Counted from the stretch's first letter, positions 9,426-18,484 are shown. The stretch: 64,000 nucleotides of DNA from an uncultured Candidatus Saccharibacteria bacterium (GCA_948851665.1 CAQOWG010000001.1:62000-125999), one strand, 5' to 3'. Notes: generated by a model from the letters alone, not told the origin. Made by a program: numbers and translations.

Positions 9426-12400
9426 CTAGTCGGCGCGCATATTGATGAGGTTGATGATATCGTCACGAAGTTTGGTGATGAGTTGGGGGTCTTTGTCACG
9501 ATCATATCCAGCATCTTCGATTATTTCTTCGATGGATGAACGCTGTGGGTGGAGGTAGGCTTCAGTGGTTTGTTGGAGTTGAAGGGTGAGATGTTGTAAG
9601 CTGGGGGTTTCGGTGAAGAGACCCATGGCCTCATCGGAGAGTTGGGAGAGGCTAAGGCAGTCAGCCCAACCCATGATGGTTTCGGCGATATTTTCGGAGT
9701 CAGTAGTGGAGTTGTAGGATTCTAGCTCATCGCGAAGGGCTTCAAGAGCAGCAATGCTTTGGTTGATTTCGTCGAGATCCTGGCTATTTGCGGCATTAGC
9801 GATGCGGGTACGGAGGCGGTTACCGCCGATTTGTTGGCGGGATTGTTGAGAGGAATTGCTCCTCTTGGATTTAGAGGTTTTAAGTTCGGCGGCGGTAGGC
9901 GCGACGTCGTCACCATAGCGAGCAAGGGCTTCGTCGATAACAGCGTTGACTTTGCGCTTGAGGATGGTTGGATCGGTAGAATCGAGGAGGTGGGCGTTAT
10001 CATCAAGCCGCATATCTGGATCAAGTGAGGCGTCTTCGTTGGCGAGGGCGAGGTCGGTGGCGGTGTCGACGAACTTTTTGAGAGCTTTCAGACCGTCTGG
10101 TTTTTGGCTTTCGAGGATGTTCGGAGTGAGGTTGCGATTGGCGAAACCGATAGTTTTCTTAACAGCTTTGGCAAGGATGTTGTGACGGATGTAGTTCTTG
10201 CGATATTGCAAGACTTCTTCATCATCACCGTCGTCAAGCATTTCGGCAATCTTTTGGAGACCAACTTCAATCCAGCCTTCAAATGGATTACCTTCATCAT
10301 CATAGAGTGTACCACGCTTGAGGCCTTTGAGTTTGTTGCCATTGACGTTTTTGTAGGTCATAATTTCTTCATCTGGGAACATGTTGGAGAAGATAGTATC
10401 GTCGGAGAAGGCCTGGATACAACGCAAGAGAGAGTCAATATGATGGGCATCGTTTTGGAAGAATGGACCAGGTTTGGTAGCTACGTTGTAACTTTGCAGG
10501 CGGGCGAGGTTAAGGTGAGGAAGCGAGTTGATGTAGCCCATATTGGCTTGAGCAGTCACCATTGGAGTCATAGTAGCGTCGTGGACTTTGTAACCAGAAG
10601 TGTTCATGTTGGTAGAAATGGTGCTGTGGTATTTATAAAGTTGACCAGGAGCATGAGATTCGTCGCCAGAGCCAATGAGAGCCATGTAGCGGTCGGTATT
10701 GAGAGGATCGCCAATGAGAATGTCGTCGCTAAGTAGCTCTTTCATGTAGCCAGCATCATCGTCATAGACACGTTGGACAGTGCTACCAGTAAGAGCATCT
10801 TTGATATCGATGTATTTGACGCGAGTGTAGGTAGCGCGTTCAGCGTCGCTAAGGCGGTCATATTCGTCTTTGGTAATCTCGTGGCCATCAACTTTGCTGC
10901 GGCCAATGTAATATTGCCATTGTTGATGTTTAGCACCAGGTTTGAGGTGGTGATACTCGTCTTCAAGGACATTGCCATATTCGTCGGTTTCAAAGCCATC
11001 ATCGTTGACGTGGGCTGTATCGAGCAAGAAACCACGGAAGTCGGGCTTGTAGATTGGGAACTTAGTGAAGACGATACGAGCTTCGGTGCGGCGGCGATTT
11101 TCTGTCATGGAGTTTGCGACAATAACCTGGCCCATGACTGAGGCTTCACCTTTTGCACCAAGGCTACCACCGGCGTTTTTGACAAGGCGATTATAATCAT
11201 AGGAACCAGGACCTTGGGCTACAGCCTTGAGGTAAGTATCAAGCATCATATCCTCATCGGCTTGAGCCTCGTTCTTGGCACGGTATGATTGCACCATAGC
11301 TGCTTCAACAGCACGAGCGGTGTCACGATTGATAGCGTTAGTGTTGATATGATCTTTGAAATGGTGACCATAAGCAGATAGAGTGCTTTTATGGTCGGCC
11401 ATAGCGGTAGTGACGCGGGTTTCCATGATGCTGGCGCGTTTGGCGTTCTGAGTATAGCGATTCGGATTGCGACTATAAATAGCGTTACCATCTTCGTCGA
11501 GACCAAGCCAAGAAGTATTGATCTGAAGAGCGCGCTCAGTAGCGAGGCCTTCGCGGATTTTGGCAGAATTTTCGGTGTCGAGCATACGGGCTTTTTGGCG
11601 AGTATCAAGATAACGGCGGAGATGGGCACCAGTAGTCGGGCTATTGGCGATGTAATTTTGGCGACGTTGTTCGGCATGACTGAGAGCCCAGCCTGTTGCG
11701 CCGCGCTGGAGAGGCGCAGCGAGTTTGCGGATGCCAGCATTAAGGTTGCCAAGAATAGTACCAGACATTTTCATGAGTCCCCAAGAGAAGAATAGTGGGA
11801 AAATTTGTACGGCAATGCCGAGAATAATGCCGGCCGGTGAAGTAGCAGAAGCTAGTAAGGCGAAGCCGAGCAAGTGTGAAGCCCCGAAGAGGAAGCTAAA
11901 GAGTGGGTAGAAGACGAGCATGCGGGTGAAAAGTTGGCGCCACTGAGTGAACCATTTTTCTGTATTGGGTAAGAGATAAGCAACAAAGGCTAGTGGTGCG
12001 ATCATGACAAGGAGTGAGACGAGGGCTTGGCGCGCAGCGATAGTAATAAGACCAGAGGCGACTGCAACGATGGCACCGATAACAACCACAAGAAGCATGA
12101 AGAAAACGTAGCCAGGACCACCGACGGCGCTCATGGCGATAAGGCCAATACTACCACCAGTGAGAACAGTAGAGAGGACGCCATCAAGAGAGATGTCTTG
12201 GAAAGCGGCAGTGTCGGCACTGCCCGCGATGATATTGTTCTCGACTTCGGTAAAGAAATCGCGGAGGCTTCCACCGATGATATTGCTGACATCGACGGCT
12301 AGAGCGCAGATGATGTAACTGAGGTTGACCATAATGACAGTAATGATGAGGCGGGGTAGGATGCGCTTAAGACCGTAGTTGTTAATGCCAGCACCGGTAA

Positions 12401-12875
12401 GCTGAGAGTAAATTGTAATAATGAGGAAGATAATAAAGATAATGTTGGTGATGTTGCGAGCGTATTGCCAGACGAGATAGATAGGGGAGGTGTTCATAGT
12501 GGTACCGAGGACTGGTTTGTCGCCTGAAGATGATTCGTCATCGGATGTGAGTGCGTTAGAGACGGGGAGAGGCAGAGGCTGGACTACGAGCAGATCTTCG
12601 ATAGCGACGTAGAGTTCGTCGGTGATTGTGGCGATAAGGCCGGTGCTAGGACAGACAATCCAAGAGAGTGGGCCAGTTTTTTCGGCACAGATGTCTTTGG
12701 TTTCTTCTTCCTCTTCCTTCTCTTCTTCCCCTTCAGAACCTTCTTCAGTATTTTCGTCCTGGGTTTCTTCTGTGTTGGCTTCATCGCCGGGTTCAGCGTA
12801 AGTATTTAATGGCGTCAAAAAGGTACTGAAAATCAGCAAAAATGCGGGTAAAATTTTGAGGATAATTTTTTTCAT
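9426..12875 (-). CDS. VirB6/TrbL-like polytopic protein with long soluble tail
   Basis: A 1149-residue protein. A signal peptide (MKKIILKILPAFLLIFSTF) is followed by an extremely acidic Glu-rich linker (about 30-60). At least six membrane segments lie at about residues 130-370, including ITNIIFIIFLIITIYSQL and MLLVVVIGAIVAVASGL. A cytosolic or external tail of about 750 residues follows. Hydrophobic core plus position beside PrgI and VirB4 fits the VirB6/TrbL channel component. I start at ATG 12875, preceded by GAGAAGG, not at the upstream codon 12968. The long tail is unlike classical VirB6 and may interact with substrate or host surface. Confidence 0.75.
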   Translation of the reverse strand: MKKIILKILPAFLLIFSTFLTPLNTYAEPGDEANTEETQDENTEEGSEGEEEKEEEEETKDICAEKTGPLSWIVCPSTGLIATITDELYVAIEDLLVVQPLPLPVSNALTSDDESSSGDKPVLGTTMNTSPIYLVWQYARNITNIIFIIFLIITIYSQLTGAGINNYGLKRILPRLIITVIMVNLSYIICALAVDVSNIIGGSLRDFFTEVENNIIAGSADTAAFQDISLDGVLSTVLTGGSIGLIAMSAVGGPGYVFFMLLVVVIGAIVAVASGLITIAARQALVSLLVMIAPLAFVAYLLPNTEKWFTQWRQLFTRMLVFYPLFSFLFGASHLLGFALLASATSPAGIILGIAVQIFPLFFSWGLMKMSGTILGNLNAGIRKLAAPLQRGATGWALSHAEQRRQNYIANSPTTGAHLRRYLDTRQKARMLDTENSAKIREGLATERALQINTSWLGLDEDGNAIYSRNPNRYTQNAKRASIMETRVTTAMADHKSTLSAYGHHFKDHINTNAINRDTARAVEAAMVQSYRAKNEAQADEDMMLDTYLKAVAQGPGSYDYNRLVKNAGGSLGAKGEASVMGQVIVANSMTENRRRTEARIVFTKFPIYKPDFRGFLLDTAHVNDDGFETDEYGNVLEDEYHHLKPGAKHQQWQYYIGRSKVDGHEITKDEYDRLSDAERATYTRVKYIDIKDALTGSTVQRVYDDDAGYMKELLSDDILIGDPLNTDRYMALIGSGDESHAPGQLYKYHSTISTNMNTSGYKVHDATMTPMVTAQANMGYINSLPHLNLARLQSYNVATKPGPFFQNDAHHIDSLLRCIQAFSDDTIFSNMFPDEEIMTYKNVNGNKLKGLKRGTLYDDEGNPFEGWIEVGLQKIAEMLDDGDDEEVLQYRKNYIRHNILAKAVKKTIGFANRNLTPNILESQKPDGLKALKKFVDTATDLALANEDASLDPDMRLDDNAHLLDSTDPTILKRKVNAVIDEALARYGDDVAPTAAELKTSKSKRSNSSQQSRQQIGGNRLRTRIANAANSQDLDEINQSIAALEALRDELESYNSTTDSENIAETIMGWADCLSLSQLSDEAMGLFTETPSLQHLTLQLQQTTEAYLHPQRSSIEEIIEDAGYDRDKDPQLITKLRDDIINLINMRAD

Positions 12876-13070
12876 AAACACCTTCTCAAAGACCCTCGAC
12901 AGAGTATGACCTCTGGAAGAGGGGTATGATTCCATAATAGCACACATGGCTAAAAAAGTCAATACCATAATATGAGGTAATAAGCATAAAAGATATGATT
13001 TAGCAAAAAAGTTATAGGGGACAGGTGTTTCATTATCGTCAAATTGGGTAAAAGGTGTTAAAATAGGGGT
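12876..13070. promoter_or_regulatory. Divergent promoter region between secretion operons
   Basis: A 195-base gap between the minus-strand VirB6-like gene and the plus-strand pilin genes. It holds a small inverted repeat (CCTCTGGAAGAGG near 12910) and AT-rich patches. A TAAAAT box about 10 bases before ATG 13071 could serve as the pilin -10. No strong -35 is visible. Confidence 0.4.
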
Positions 13071-13757
13071 ATGAAACGGAAAATTTTGGTGATTCTGGGG
13101 GCTTTGATGGTAGGGATATTTAGCTTGCAGGCGGCGCCGACCTACGCGGCGGGGTGTACGGACACTTTCCTGGGGATGCGGCCGTGGTACTACGATGATG
13201 GGAACGGGGTAACAATATGTGCGGGTGGTGATATTCAGGCGCCAGCGGACGGGGATGCGATTCCGGCGTATGTTTGGAAGATTGCGATGAATATTCTATT
13301 TGATCTGTTTCTAGCGATTGGGTATATTGCGATGGGGTTTGTGATTTATGGGGGGTATCAGTATATTATGTCGCAGGGGGATCCGGCGAAGGCGATGAGG
13401 GGTAAGAAAACATTGACAAATGCAATTATTGGAACGATTATTGCGATGGGGGCGACGGTGATTGTGAATACGATTAGCGTGATTATTGGGCTAGACAAGA
13501 ATGTGGGCTGGGAGCAAGGCGGTAACTGGAATAGAATTGGGAACATTTTTGCCTGGGCGTACTCGATGGCGGGGCTGATTGCGGTGATATTTATTATCAA
13601 GGGTGGGATTGAATTCATGGTTTCACAGGGGGATCCAGGTAAAATTCAGAAAGCTAAGAAAGAGCTGATTTATGCAATTATTGGTCTGGCGATAGTGATC
13701 TTGGCGGCGCTGATTACAGGTGCAGTGATAAACGCGGTAGGAGGAGCGATTAAATGA
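13071..13757 (+). CDS. VirB2-like pilin with internally duplicated domain
   Basis: A 228-residue protein with signal peptide (MKRKILVILGALMVGIFSL...AAPTYAA) and two copies of the VirB2/TrbC unit. Copy one has FVIYGGYQYIMSQGDPAKA followed by a membrane helix; copy two has FIIKGGIEFMVSQGDPGKI followed by a helix. Each unit has the family layout of two hydrophobic helices linked by a short GDP/GDxxK turn. VirB2-like proteins are the major pilus subunits of type IV secretion systems. The next gene starts 4 bases before this one ends (ATGA overlap), so they are translationally coupled. Duplicated pilin domains in one chain are uncommon. Confidence 0.8.
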   Translation: MKRKILVILGALMVGIFSLQAAPTYAAGCTDTFLGMRPWYYDDGNGVTICAGGDIQAPADGDAIPAYVWKIAMNILFDLFLAIGYIAMGFVIYGGYQYIMSQGDPAKAMRGKKTLTNAIIGTIIAMGATVIVNTISVIIGLDKNVGWEQGGNWNRIGNIFAWAYSMAGLIAVIFIIKGGIEFMVSQGDPGKIQKAKKELIYAIIGLAIVILAALITGAVINAVGGAIK

Positions 13758-14143
13758 AAAAGATAGTGACGGCGATGGTGCTCGTGATGGTAATGCTGGC
13801 GGGGGTGGGCGTGGTGACGACTGGGCGAGCACATGCGGATACGACGATTTGTTCAGATAGCAGCGCAACGGATGATATGAAGGAGTTGGCGGGGTGCAAC
13901 GAGGACAAAAAAGTGGATGAGGTGGCGAACACGGGGCTGAACTTGATACTGTCGGCGGTGGGGCTGATTGCGGTAGGGGTGATGGTGTACGGCGGGTTTA
14001 CCTACTTGACCGCGCAGGGGGATCCGAGCAAGGCAAAACGGGGGCGAGATGTGATTTTGTATGGTTTGGTGGGGCTGGCAGTGACACTGCTGGCGTTTGC
14101 GATTGTAGCGTTCGTGACGGCTAACTTGCCAAGCCCGAGTTAA
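13754..14143 (+). CDS. VirB2-like pilin subunit
   Basis: A 129-residue small membrane protein. It has a signal peptide (MKKIVTAMVLVMVMLAGVGVV), a short Cys-containing periplasmic stretch, and two helices joined by the motif YGGFTYLTAQGDPSKAKRGRD. It has the same fold layout as its neighbours. It overlaps the duplicated pilin gene by 4 bases. It is probably a pilus subunit or pilus-like membrane component of the adjacent VirB4 machine. Confidence 0.8.
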   Translation: MKKIVTAMVLVMVMLAGVGVVTTGRAHADTTICSDSSATDDMKELAGCNEDKKVDEVANTGLNLILSAVGLIAVGVMVYGGFTYLTAQGDPSKAKRGRDVILYGLVGLAVTLLAFAIVAFVTANLPSPS

Positions 14144-14225
14144 TCGTAAACGAAAAATACTAGACAAAATTGGCTTGGTGTTGTACTATGGGGGTAGTAA
14201 ATCTAGAAAATAAATGGGAGAACCT

Positions 14226-14621
14226 ATGAAAAAACTAATACTAAACGCGGTAGCGGCTTTTGTGACTGTGTTGGGGCTGGGGTGCGTGGCAACTGCTTCG
14301 CCAGTATCGGCAACAGTGATTTGCCCAGATGGCAAGACTGCTAACTCGCTTGATGGTTGTTCGCAGTATAGCAACATTCAGGGTAAAGACAATAACCTGA
14401 TGACGATGCTCGGCACTATTATCAACGTGGTGCTTGGTATTGTCGGTTTCGTGGCGGTGGTGATGATCATCATGGGTGGTATTTCCTTCATCACTTCACA
14501 AGGTGATGCAGCAAAAGTTACTCGCGCTCGGAACACTATTCTTTACGGTGTGATTGGTTTGATTGTGGCAATTCTTGCCTTTGCAATCGTGAACTTCGTC
14601 CTCACTAGTGTATTCGCTTAA
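14226..14621 (+). CDS. VirB2-like pilin subunit
   Basis: A 131-residue protein starting at ATG 14226 (GGGAGA just upstream; an earlier in-frame ATG at 14214 lacks a site). Signal peptide, then a conserved short Cys-bounded segment (VICPDGKTANSLDGC), then two helices around GGISFITSQGDAAKVTRARN and the end LAFAIVNFVLTSVFA. A promoter-like TAGACA-17-TACTAT lies at about 14162-14190, so this gene may have its own transcript. It is very similar in its second half to the following gene. Confidence 0.8.
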   Translation: MKKLILNAVAAFVTVLGLGCVATASPVSATVICPDGKTANSLDGCSQYSNIQGKDNNLMTMLGTIINVVLGIVGFVAVVMIIMGGISFITSQGDAAKVTRARNTILYGVIGLIVAILAFAIVNFVLTSVFA

Positions 14622-14650
14622 ATTTGAGTGACGAATTGGAGGTCTGGCAA

Positions 14651-15130
14651 ATGAGATTGAAACATTTGATGGTGGCGGGAGCGCTGGCGATAGTAGGCTT
14701 GGGTGGGCTACTATTCCAGAATAATGCGATGGCGGTATCATGTCCAGAAGGATCCGTGAATCCTGATGCAACGACTCTAGCTGGATGTAACATTGCGGCT
14801 GAGAACTCGGCAAATAATTTGTTTGACACTGTGAATAAGATTATCAACGTGGTACTTGGGGTAATTGGTATCGTGGCTGTGGTGGTGATTATCGTTGGGG
14901 GTGTTTCATACTTGACTTCGCAAGGGGATGCGGGGAAAGTGGCGAAAGCCAAGAACACGATTCTATACGGGGTGGTTGGTATGATGGTTGCATTGTTAGC
15001 TTTTGCGGTAGTGAATTTCATCTTGACTTCGGTTTTCTCAGGTTCTACTGGTAGTGGTGGGAAGGACGATAAGAAGGGCGGTGAAGAAAATGGTCTGGTC
15101 TTGGACTTGAAGGATGTAGAGATTGGATAG
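14651..15130 (+). CDS. VirB2-like pilin subunit with charged tail
   Basis: A 159-residue protein (ATG 14651, GGAGG 8 bases upstream). It has a signal peptide, the segment VSCPEGSVNPDATTLAGC, two helices around GGVSYLTSQGDAGKVAKAKN and the end FAVVNFILTSVFS, then an added hydrophilic Gly/Lys/Glu-rich tail of about 30 residues. The tail is absent from the preceding paralogue and may mark a different position in the pilus. A strong terminator follows directly. Confidence 0.8.
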   Translation: MRLKHLMVAGALAIVGLGGLLFQNNAMAVSCPEGSVNPDATTLAGCNIAAENSANNLFDTVNKIINVVLGVIGIVAVVVIIVGGVSYLTSQGDAGKVAKAKNTILYGVVGMMVALLAFAVVNFILTSVFSGSTGSGGKDDKKGGEENGLVLDLKDVEIG

Positions 15131-15142
15131 ATAGTTCCCTGT

Positions 15143-15180
15143 CTTTAGAAGCTCCCCGTTATTGCGGGGAGCTTTTGGTT
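15143..15180 (+). terminator. Rho-independent terminator of the pilin operon
   Basis: The hairpin AGCTCCCCGTTATTGCGGGGAGCT is followed by a T-rich stretch, just after the last pilin gene of this cluster. Confidence 0.8.
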
Positions 15181-15245
15181 GTGAAGTTGTGAATAGTCGT
15201 GTTTGGGGGGATGTACGATCGGATCCTAGAAGATAATGGTGTGAT

Positions 15246-15276
15246 ATGATAAATCCCCCGGGATGCGGGGGATTTG
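15246..15276. terminator. Hairpin terminator between pilin operon and hsp20
   Basis: AAATCCCCCGGGATGCGGGGGATTT forms a strong hairpin with A/T flanks on both sides. It lies just beyond the stop of the minus-strand hsp20 gene and probably ends that transcript; it could act in both directions. Confidence 0.65.
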
Positions 15277-15296
15277 GTGATTGTTGCCAGACCGGA

Positions 15297-15794
15297 TTAG
15301 TTGATCGGGATGACTTTTGGTGCGTCAAGAATTTCTTTTTCGAACATGATGGTAAGCACGCCATCTTTGAGTTCAGCCTTGACGCTACCCTCTTCTTCCT
15401 TGACTGGAACAGGAAGTGCGATAGTGCGAGAGAATTCGCCCCAGTAACATTCCTGAATATGCCAAGCAGTGGTGTTTTCGTCTTCACCGCCGCTCAATAC
15501 GCCTGAAATAGTCAAAATATTGTCGGAAATAGCAACATTAAGGTCGGACTTGGAAATGCCGGCCGTGCGTGCCTTTACCACAAGTTTGTCGGCGGTTTCG
15601 TAGACATCTACAGCGAGCTGTCCAGGAAAATCGTCAGTTTCGTCCCACCCATCAGTTGTATCCGGGTCTGATGGTTCTGCAACATTGGTCCTAGCGGGTT
15701 TGCGTTCGGCGACAGGAGCCGGTTCGGTCTCGTCGACGAAGAAACTTGCTAAGTCATCTTCCATCAGCATATCGGCATCATTTGTACGTGCCAT
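15297..15794 (-). CDS. Small heat-shock protein (Hsp20/alpha-crystallin)
   Basis: A 165-residue protein. The N-terminal 50 residues are acidic and disordered. The alpha-crystallin domain runs from about GQLAVDVYETADKLVVKA to LKDGVLTIMFEK, and the C-terminal IPIN resembles the I-x-I anchor. Small heat-shock proteins hold unfolding proteins in large oligomers without ATP. It stands alone on the minus strand between terminators. I see no CIRCE element upstream, so its heat control, if any, differs from that of groESL. Confidence 0.9.
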   Translation of the reverse strand: MARTNDADMLMEDDLASFFVDETEPAPVAERKPARTNVAEPSDPDTTDGWDETDDFPGQLAVDVYETADKLVVKARTAGISKSDLNVAISDNILTISGVLSGGEDENTTAWHIQECYWGEFSRTIALPVPVKEEEGSVKAELKDGVLTIMFEKEILDAPKVIPIN

Positions 15795-15866
15795 TGCTTG
15801 AATTTACCTCCGTTATGTTGTTATGCTTTATTATAAAGGTTATTTGTAGTAAAATCAATAGTAATT

Positions 15867-16607
15867 ATGGAGTTCGTTGTAAAAAATACAACAAAATGGA
15901 GGCTGATTGACCTAGTTGCACCGCACTCTTGTAGGGGTTGTGGACATACAGGAGCGGTACTGTGTGAACGTTGTAAAATTTACAATAAAGAGCAACGTGA
16001 AGCGATTTGCCCGCTTTGTCGTATGGTAGTTGCACAAAGTTATGAAAATGGCGGAAAATTGGTAAAATGTCCGAATTGCGAAACGGAGTTGTTGGGGCTA
16101 TGGGCGGTGGGGTGGAGGAGGGGTGTATTGAAAAAATTGGTGTCGGAATTCAAGTATGAGTCGGTGAGAGCGATAGGCGAGGTATTGGCAGAGATGTTGA
16201 ACGAAGTGATTCCGGATCTTGCGAAAATACTACCAGAAGGGGCGGAGGTAGTGGTAGTTCCCTTGCCGACGATTGGTAAGCACGTGAGGCGGCGTGGATT
16301 GGACCATACGTTGATTCTGGCGCGAAAATTGGCGAAAAAGCGGGGGTGGAAATGTGAGCAGGTATTAACACGGGTGGTAGACACGGTACAGGTGGGGGAG
16401 AAGGTGAAGGAGCGGCGGGAGCAAGCGGAAAGAGCATACAAGGTTTCGCAAGGAGTGGATAGCAGAAAGTATTATTTGTTATTAGACGATGTATGGACGA
16501 CGGGGGCATCGATGAAAGCAGTAGAGCGAGTGATACGGGAGGCGGGTGCAACAAAGGTGATGGGGGCGGTGATAGGGGTAGGTATTGACAAAAATGATAA
16601 AGTTTGA
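15867..16607 (+). CDS. comF: ComF-family phosphoribosyltransferase-like protein
   Basis: A 246-residue protein with an N-terminal zinc ribbon (CRGCGHTGAVLCERC and CPLC near residues 18-55) and a C-terminal PRTase fold with the PRPP-binding loop YLLLDDVWTTGASM (about 210-222). ComF proteins act in natural DNA uptake, after entry of single-stranded DNA. It lies inside the type IV secretion/pilin region, which suggests that this machinery may serve DNA import, but that is inference. The length matches the family. Confidence 0.88.
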   Translation: MEFVVKNTTKWRLIDLVAPHSCRGCGHTGAVLCERCKIYNKEQREAICPLCRMVVAQSYENGGKLVKCPNCETELLGLWAVGWRRGVLKKLVSEFKYESVRAIGEVLAEMLNEVIPDLAKILPEGAEVVVVPLPTIGKHVRRRGLDHTLILARKLAKKRGWKCEQVLTRVVDTVQVGEKVKERREQAERAYKVSQGVDSRKYYLLLDDVWTTGASMKAVERVIREAGATKVMGAVIGVGIDKNDKV

Positions 16608-16613
16608 TATAAT
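16585..16613 (+). promoter_or_regulatory. Sigma-70-type promoter at the end of comF
   Basis: TTGACA (16585-16590), 17-base spacer, TATAAT (16608-16613): a perfect consensus overlapping the comF stop. It would drive the downstream membrane protein with a leader of about 75 bases. Confidence 0.8.
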
Positions 16614-16696
16614 GAAAAGATAGGGTCTGAAAAGGCTAAGCATTGAGCTCGGAAAAGGGCTAGAACCTGATAATTTAGCTATCAAAAAAAGGGGGC

Positions 16697-17191
16697 ATGG
16701 TGATGGAAGCAAAGAGTTGGCAACGAAAAACTAGGTGGCTGGCAGGATATTTTGAGCTGGTAGTACCAATAGTGTTTATGTTGTACGCGGTGTCTGGCGT
16801 GATACTGATAGGTCAAAGAGGGGTGTCGGTAGGTGTTGTGATAGGAGCAGCGATTGGGCTGGTTTATATGGCGATGCTGAGAGATATTGTAGAAGCGACT
16901 TGGCGGTGGCAGGCTTTGAACTGGTTGGACACGATTAGGCATCGTTTGTCGCAGGATGAGGTAGTACGGCTGGAAAAATGGGCTAAAAAGCTGGAATTAA
17001 AGGTCTGTCGGGTAAGTTCGTTGATGTTGGCAATTACAGTAACAGTGTTGGCGTTCTTGCGATTGCCGATATGGAGCGTAGTGTCACGTGTGGTGATTGC
17101 TGTCATGGTGGGGACTTTAGTAATTTCTCATCTTTTGATGGCCCGCGTATACATACGTGATGAAATGGTAAAAATAAGGCATTCCGGTTAA
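16697..17191 (+). CDS. Small four-helix membrane protein, unknown
   Basis: A 164-residue protein with two pairs of hydrophobic segments (about residues 16-36, 42-62, 108-124 and 128-148) separated by a basic, amphipathic, helix-forming stretch (about 72-100). I recognise no family. A run of G (GGGGG) a few bases upstream serves as the ribosome site; ATG 16703 is an alternative start. It has its own consensus promoter and a terminator straight after the stop, so it is a single-gene unit. Confidence 0.65.
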   Translation: MVMEAKSWQRKTRWLAGYFELVVPIVFMLYAVSGVILIGQRGVSVGVVIGAAIGLVYMAMLRDIVEATWRWQALNWLDTIRHRLSQDEVVRLEKWAKKLELKVCRVSSLMLAITVTVLAFLRLPIWSVVSRVVIAVMVGTLVISHLLMARVYIRDEMVKIRHSG

Positions 17192-17206
17192 GGAATGCCG
17201 TTTTAC
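17176..17206 (+). terminator. Rho-independent terminator
   Basis: GGCATTCC GGTTAA GGAATGCC followed by a T-run; the stem begins within the last codons of the membrane protein gene. Confidence 0.8.
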
Positions 17207-17219
17207 TTGGAGATAAGGG

Positions 17220-17651
17220 TTAGGCGATGAACTGAGTGAGAAAAAGAGAAGCTTGTTCGGCGGATTCTGGAGTGGTCTGGGCACCGATGGCGTTGAGGAC
17301 GAAATTGACGATTGCGTAAGCAAAGAAGACAATGATGAGACCGAGGATGGCATAGAGAATGGTGTTTTTGGCGTCGGTGATTTTTTTGCTGTCACCGCCA
17401 GAGATGATATAGCGGATGCCTCCCCAAATCAACATAACGACGGAGATGAAGCCGACGATATAGAGGACGATATTGGTGAATTGATTGATGACGCCACCAT
17501 CTCCGATTAGTTCGGCAGGCATGCCTTCGGCGCGAGCGGCTTCGGCGCCTTCTTGAATGCTATTGGAGGCCATAACGTGACCAGCGCACGGAATGACGGC
17601 GGTGGCAATAGCAACGACAATTGCGATGATAAATTTGATAGACTTCTTCAT
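17220..17651 (-). CDS. VirB2-like pilin subunit (fifth copy)
   Basis: A 143-residue protein with signal peptide (MKKSIKFIIAIVVAIATAV...MAS) and the two-helix unit with IWGGIRYIISGGDSKKITDAKN, then FAYAIVNFVLNAIG. It is the fifth gene of this family here, placed on the opposite strand about 2 kb from the others. A TATAAT box ends 7 bases before the ATG, so the mRNA is probably leaderless. Separate control suggests a minor or alternative pilin. Confidence 0.8.
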   Translation of the reverse strand: MKKSIKFIIAIVVAIATAVIPCAGHVMASNSIQEGAEAARAEGMPAELIGDGGVINQFTNIVLYIVGFISVVMLIWGGIRYIISGGDSKKITDAKNTILYAILGLIIVFFAYAIVNFVLNAIGAQTTPESAEQASLFLTQFIA

Positions 17652-17743
17652 AGGTATAATTATATCATAAAATCTCTAAAAGTGGGGTATTATTATATAA
17701 TTTGTACCCTTGAGGCGTATCTGGCTGTTAGTTTTGAATCGAA

Positions 17744-18355
17744 TTATTTAGCTTTGAGTTCGGCTTCATTGAGTAGGGATTGGACTTTGTCCCATTCAAT
17801 TTTGGGGATGTTTTGGGCGCCGTTTGCAGAGGTTGCTTTGGACTTCTTGCTGATCTTGATACAGTTATAGATAAGAACGATTAAGGCGGCAGCAATGAAA
17901 ACGCCGAAAATACCGAAGACGACTGGTAGGGTTAGATAATCCATGCTTTCGTCGTAGTAGTGCCCGATGAGGGCAATAATGAAGACGATGAGGCCAAGTA
18001 GGAAGATAACAATTGGGGTGTTGAAGCGCTCTTTTTTGAGGCCACTGATGCCCCAAGATTGTGGTTTTTCGCAATGAGGGCATTTGTCACTAAAATCCGT
18101 AGAATAGATATTTTTGTTTGTGACGTCGTTGTGGATGTTGTTGACTTTTTTGACGAGATTTTTATGAGCCTCTTCCTCAAGTCTCTTGGTGCGTTCGTCA
18201 TCAATGGTCTTGAAATTACTGTTATAGACGGCTTCTTGGCCGACGATGTGAGCCTTGAGTGGGCCGCTGTCTTTGGCGCAGTTTTCGCACTTGAAACTGT
18301 ATGGAATGTCAGCGTGCTGAACGCGAGTGTGTTTGTAGTAGATCTTAGTTGGCAT
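17744..18355 (-). CDS. Membrane protein with two Cys-pair zinc-ribbon motifs
   Basis: A 203-residue protein starting at ATG 18355, preceded by GAGGGA (the upstream alternative at 18409 lacks a site). CxxC pairs occur at CENC (about residue 21) and CPHC (about residue 95), which could bind one zinc across the fold. Two membrane helices follow (about 117-137 and 147-168), with a Lys-rich C-terminus. No family recognised; zinc-ribbon membrane proteins of this type are often uncharacterised. Confidence 0.65.
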   Translation of the reverse strand: MPTKIYYKHTRVQHADIPYSFKCENCAKDSGPLKAHIVGQEAVYNSNFKTIDDERTKRLEEEAHKNLVKKVNNIHNDVTNKNIYSTDFSDKCPHCEKPQSWGISGLKKERFNTPIVIFLLGLIVFIIALIGHYYDESMDYLTLPVVFGIFGVFIAAALIVLIYNCIKISKKSKATSANGAQNIPKIEWDKVQSLLNEAELKAK

Positions 18356-18464
18356 GTTGTTCCCTCTATTTACTAGGTATATTCTACTACTGTGGAAGAT
18401 TTTTGACAAATAAGTTGGGAAACGCTGTATAAAAGTAGTAAAAATAGTGTTTTAGGGAGAAATG

Positions 18465-18473
18465 TGCTATAAT
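18465..18473 (+). promoter_or_regulatory. Extended -10 promoter for tRNA-Ser
   Basis: TGCTATAAT lies about 12 bases before the tRNA 5' end, giving a start near 18480. A TTGACA further upstream (about 18403) is too distant to pair with it. Confidence 0.6.
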
Positions 18474-18484
18474 GAGAAAGTCAA

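Noticed and set aside
10104..10736. Plus-strand open frame of 210 codons
   Set aside because: Antisense of the VirB6-like gene; no start signal, no protein features.
16614..16696. Possible TPP riboswitch in the leader before the 16697 gene (GAACCTGATAATTTAGC)
   Set aside because: Only a short stretch resembles the thi-box. The CUGAGA half is missing, the leader is too short and the gene is not thiamine-related.
18401..18436. TTGACA near 18403 as the tRNA-Ser promoter
   Set aside because: Its spacing points to a -10 near 18426, about 60 bases before the tRNA; the TGCTATAAT at 18465 is a better placed promoter.
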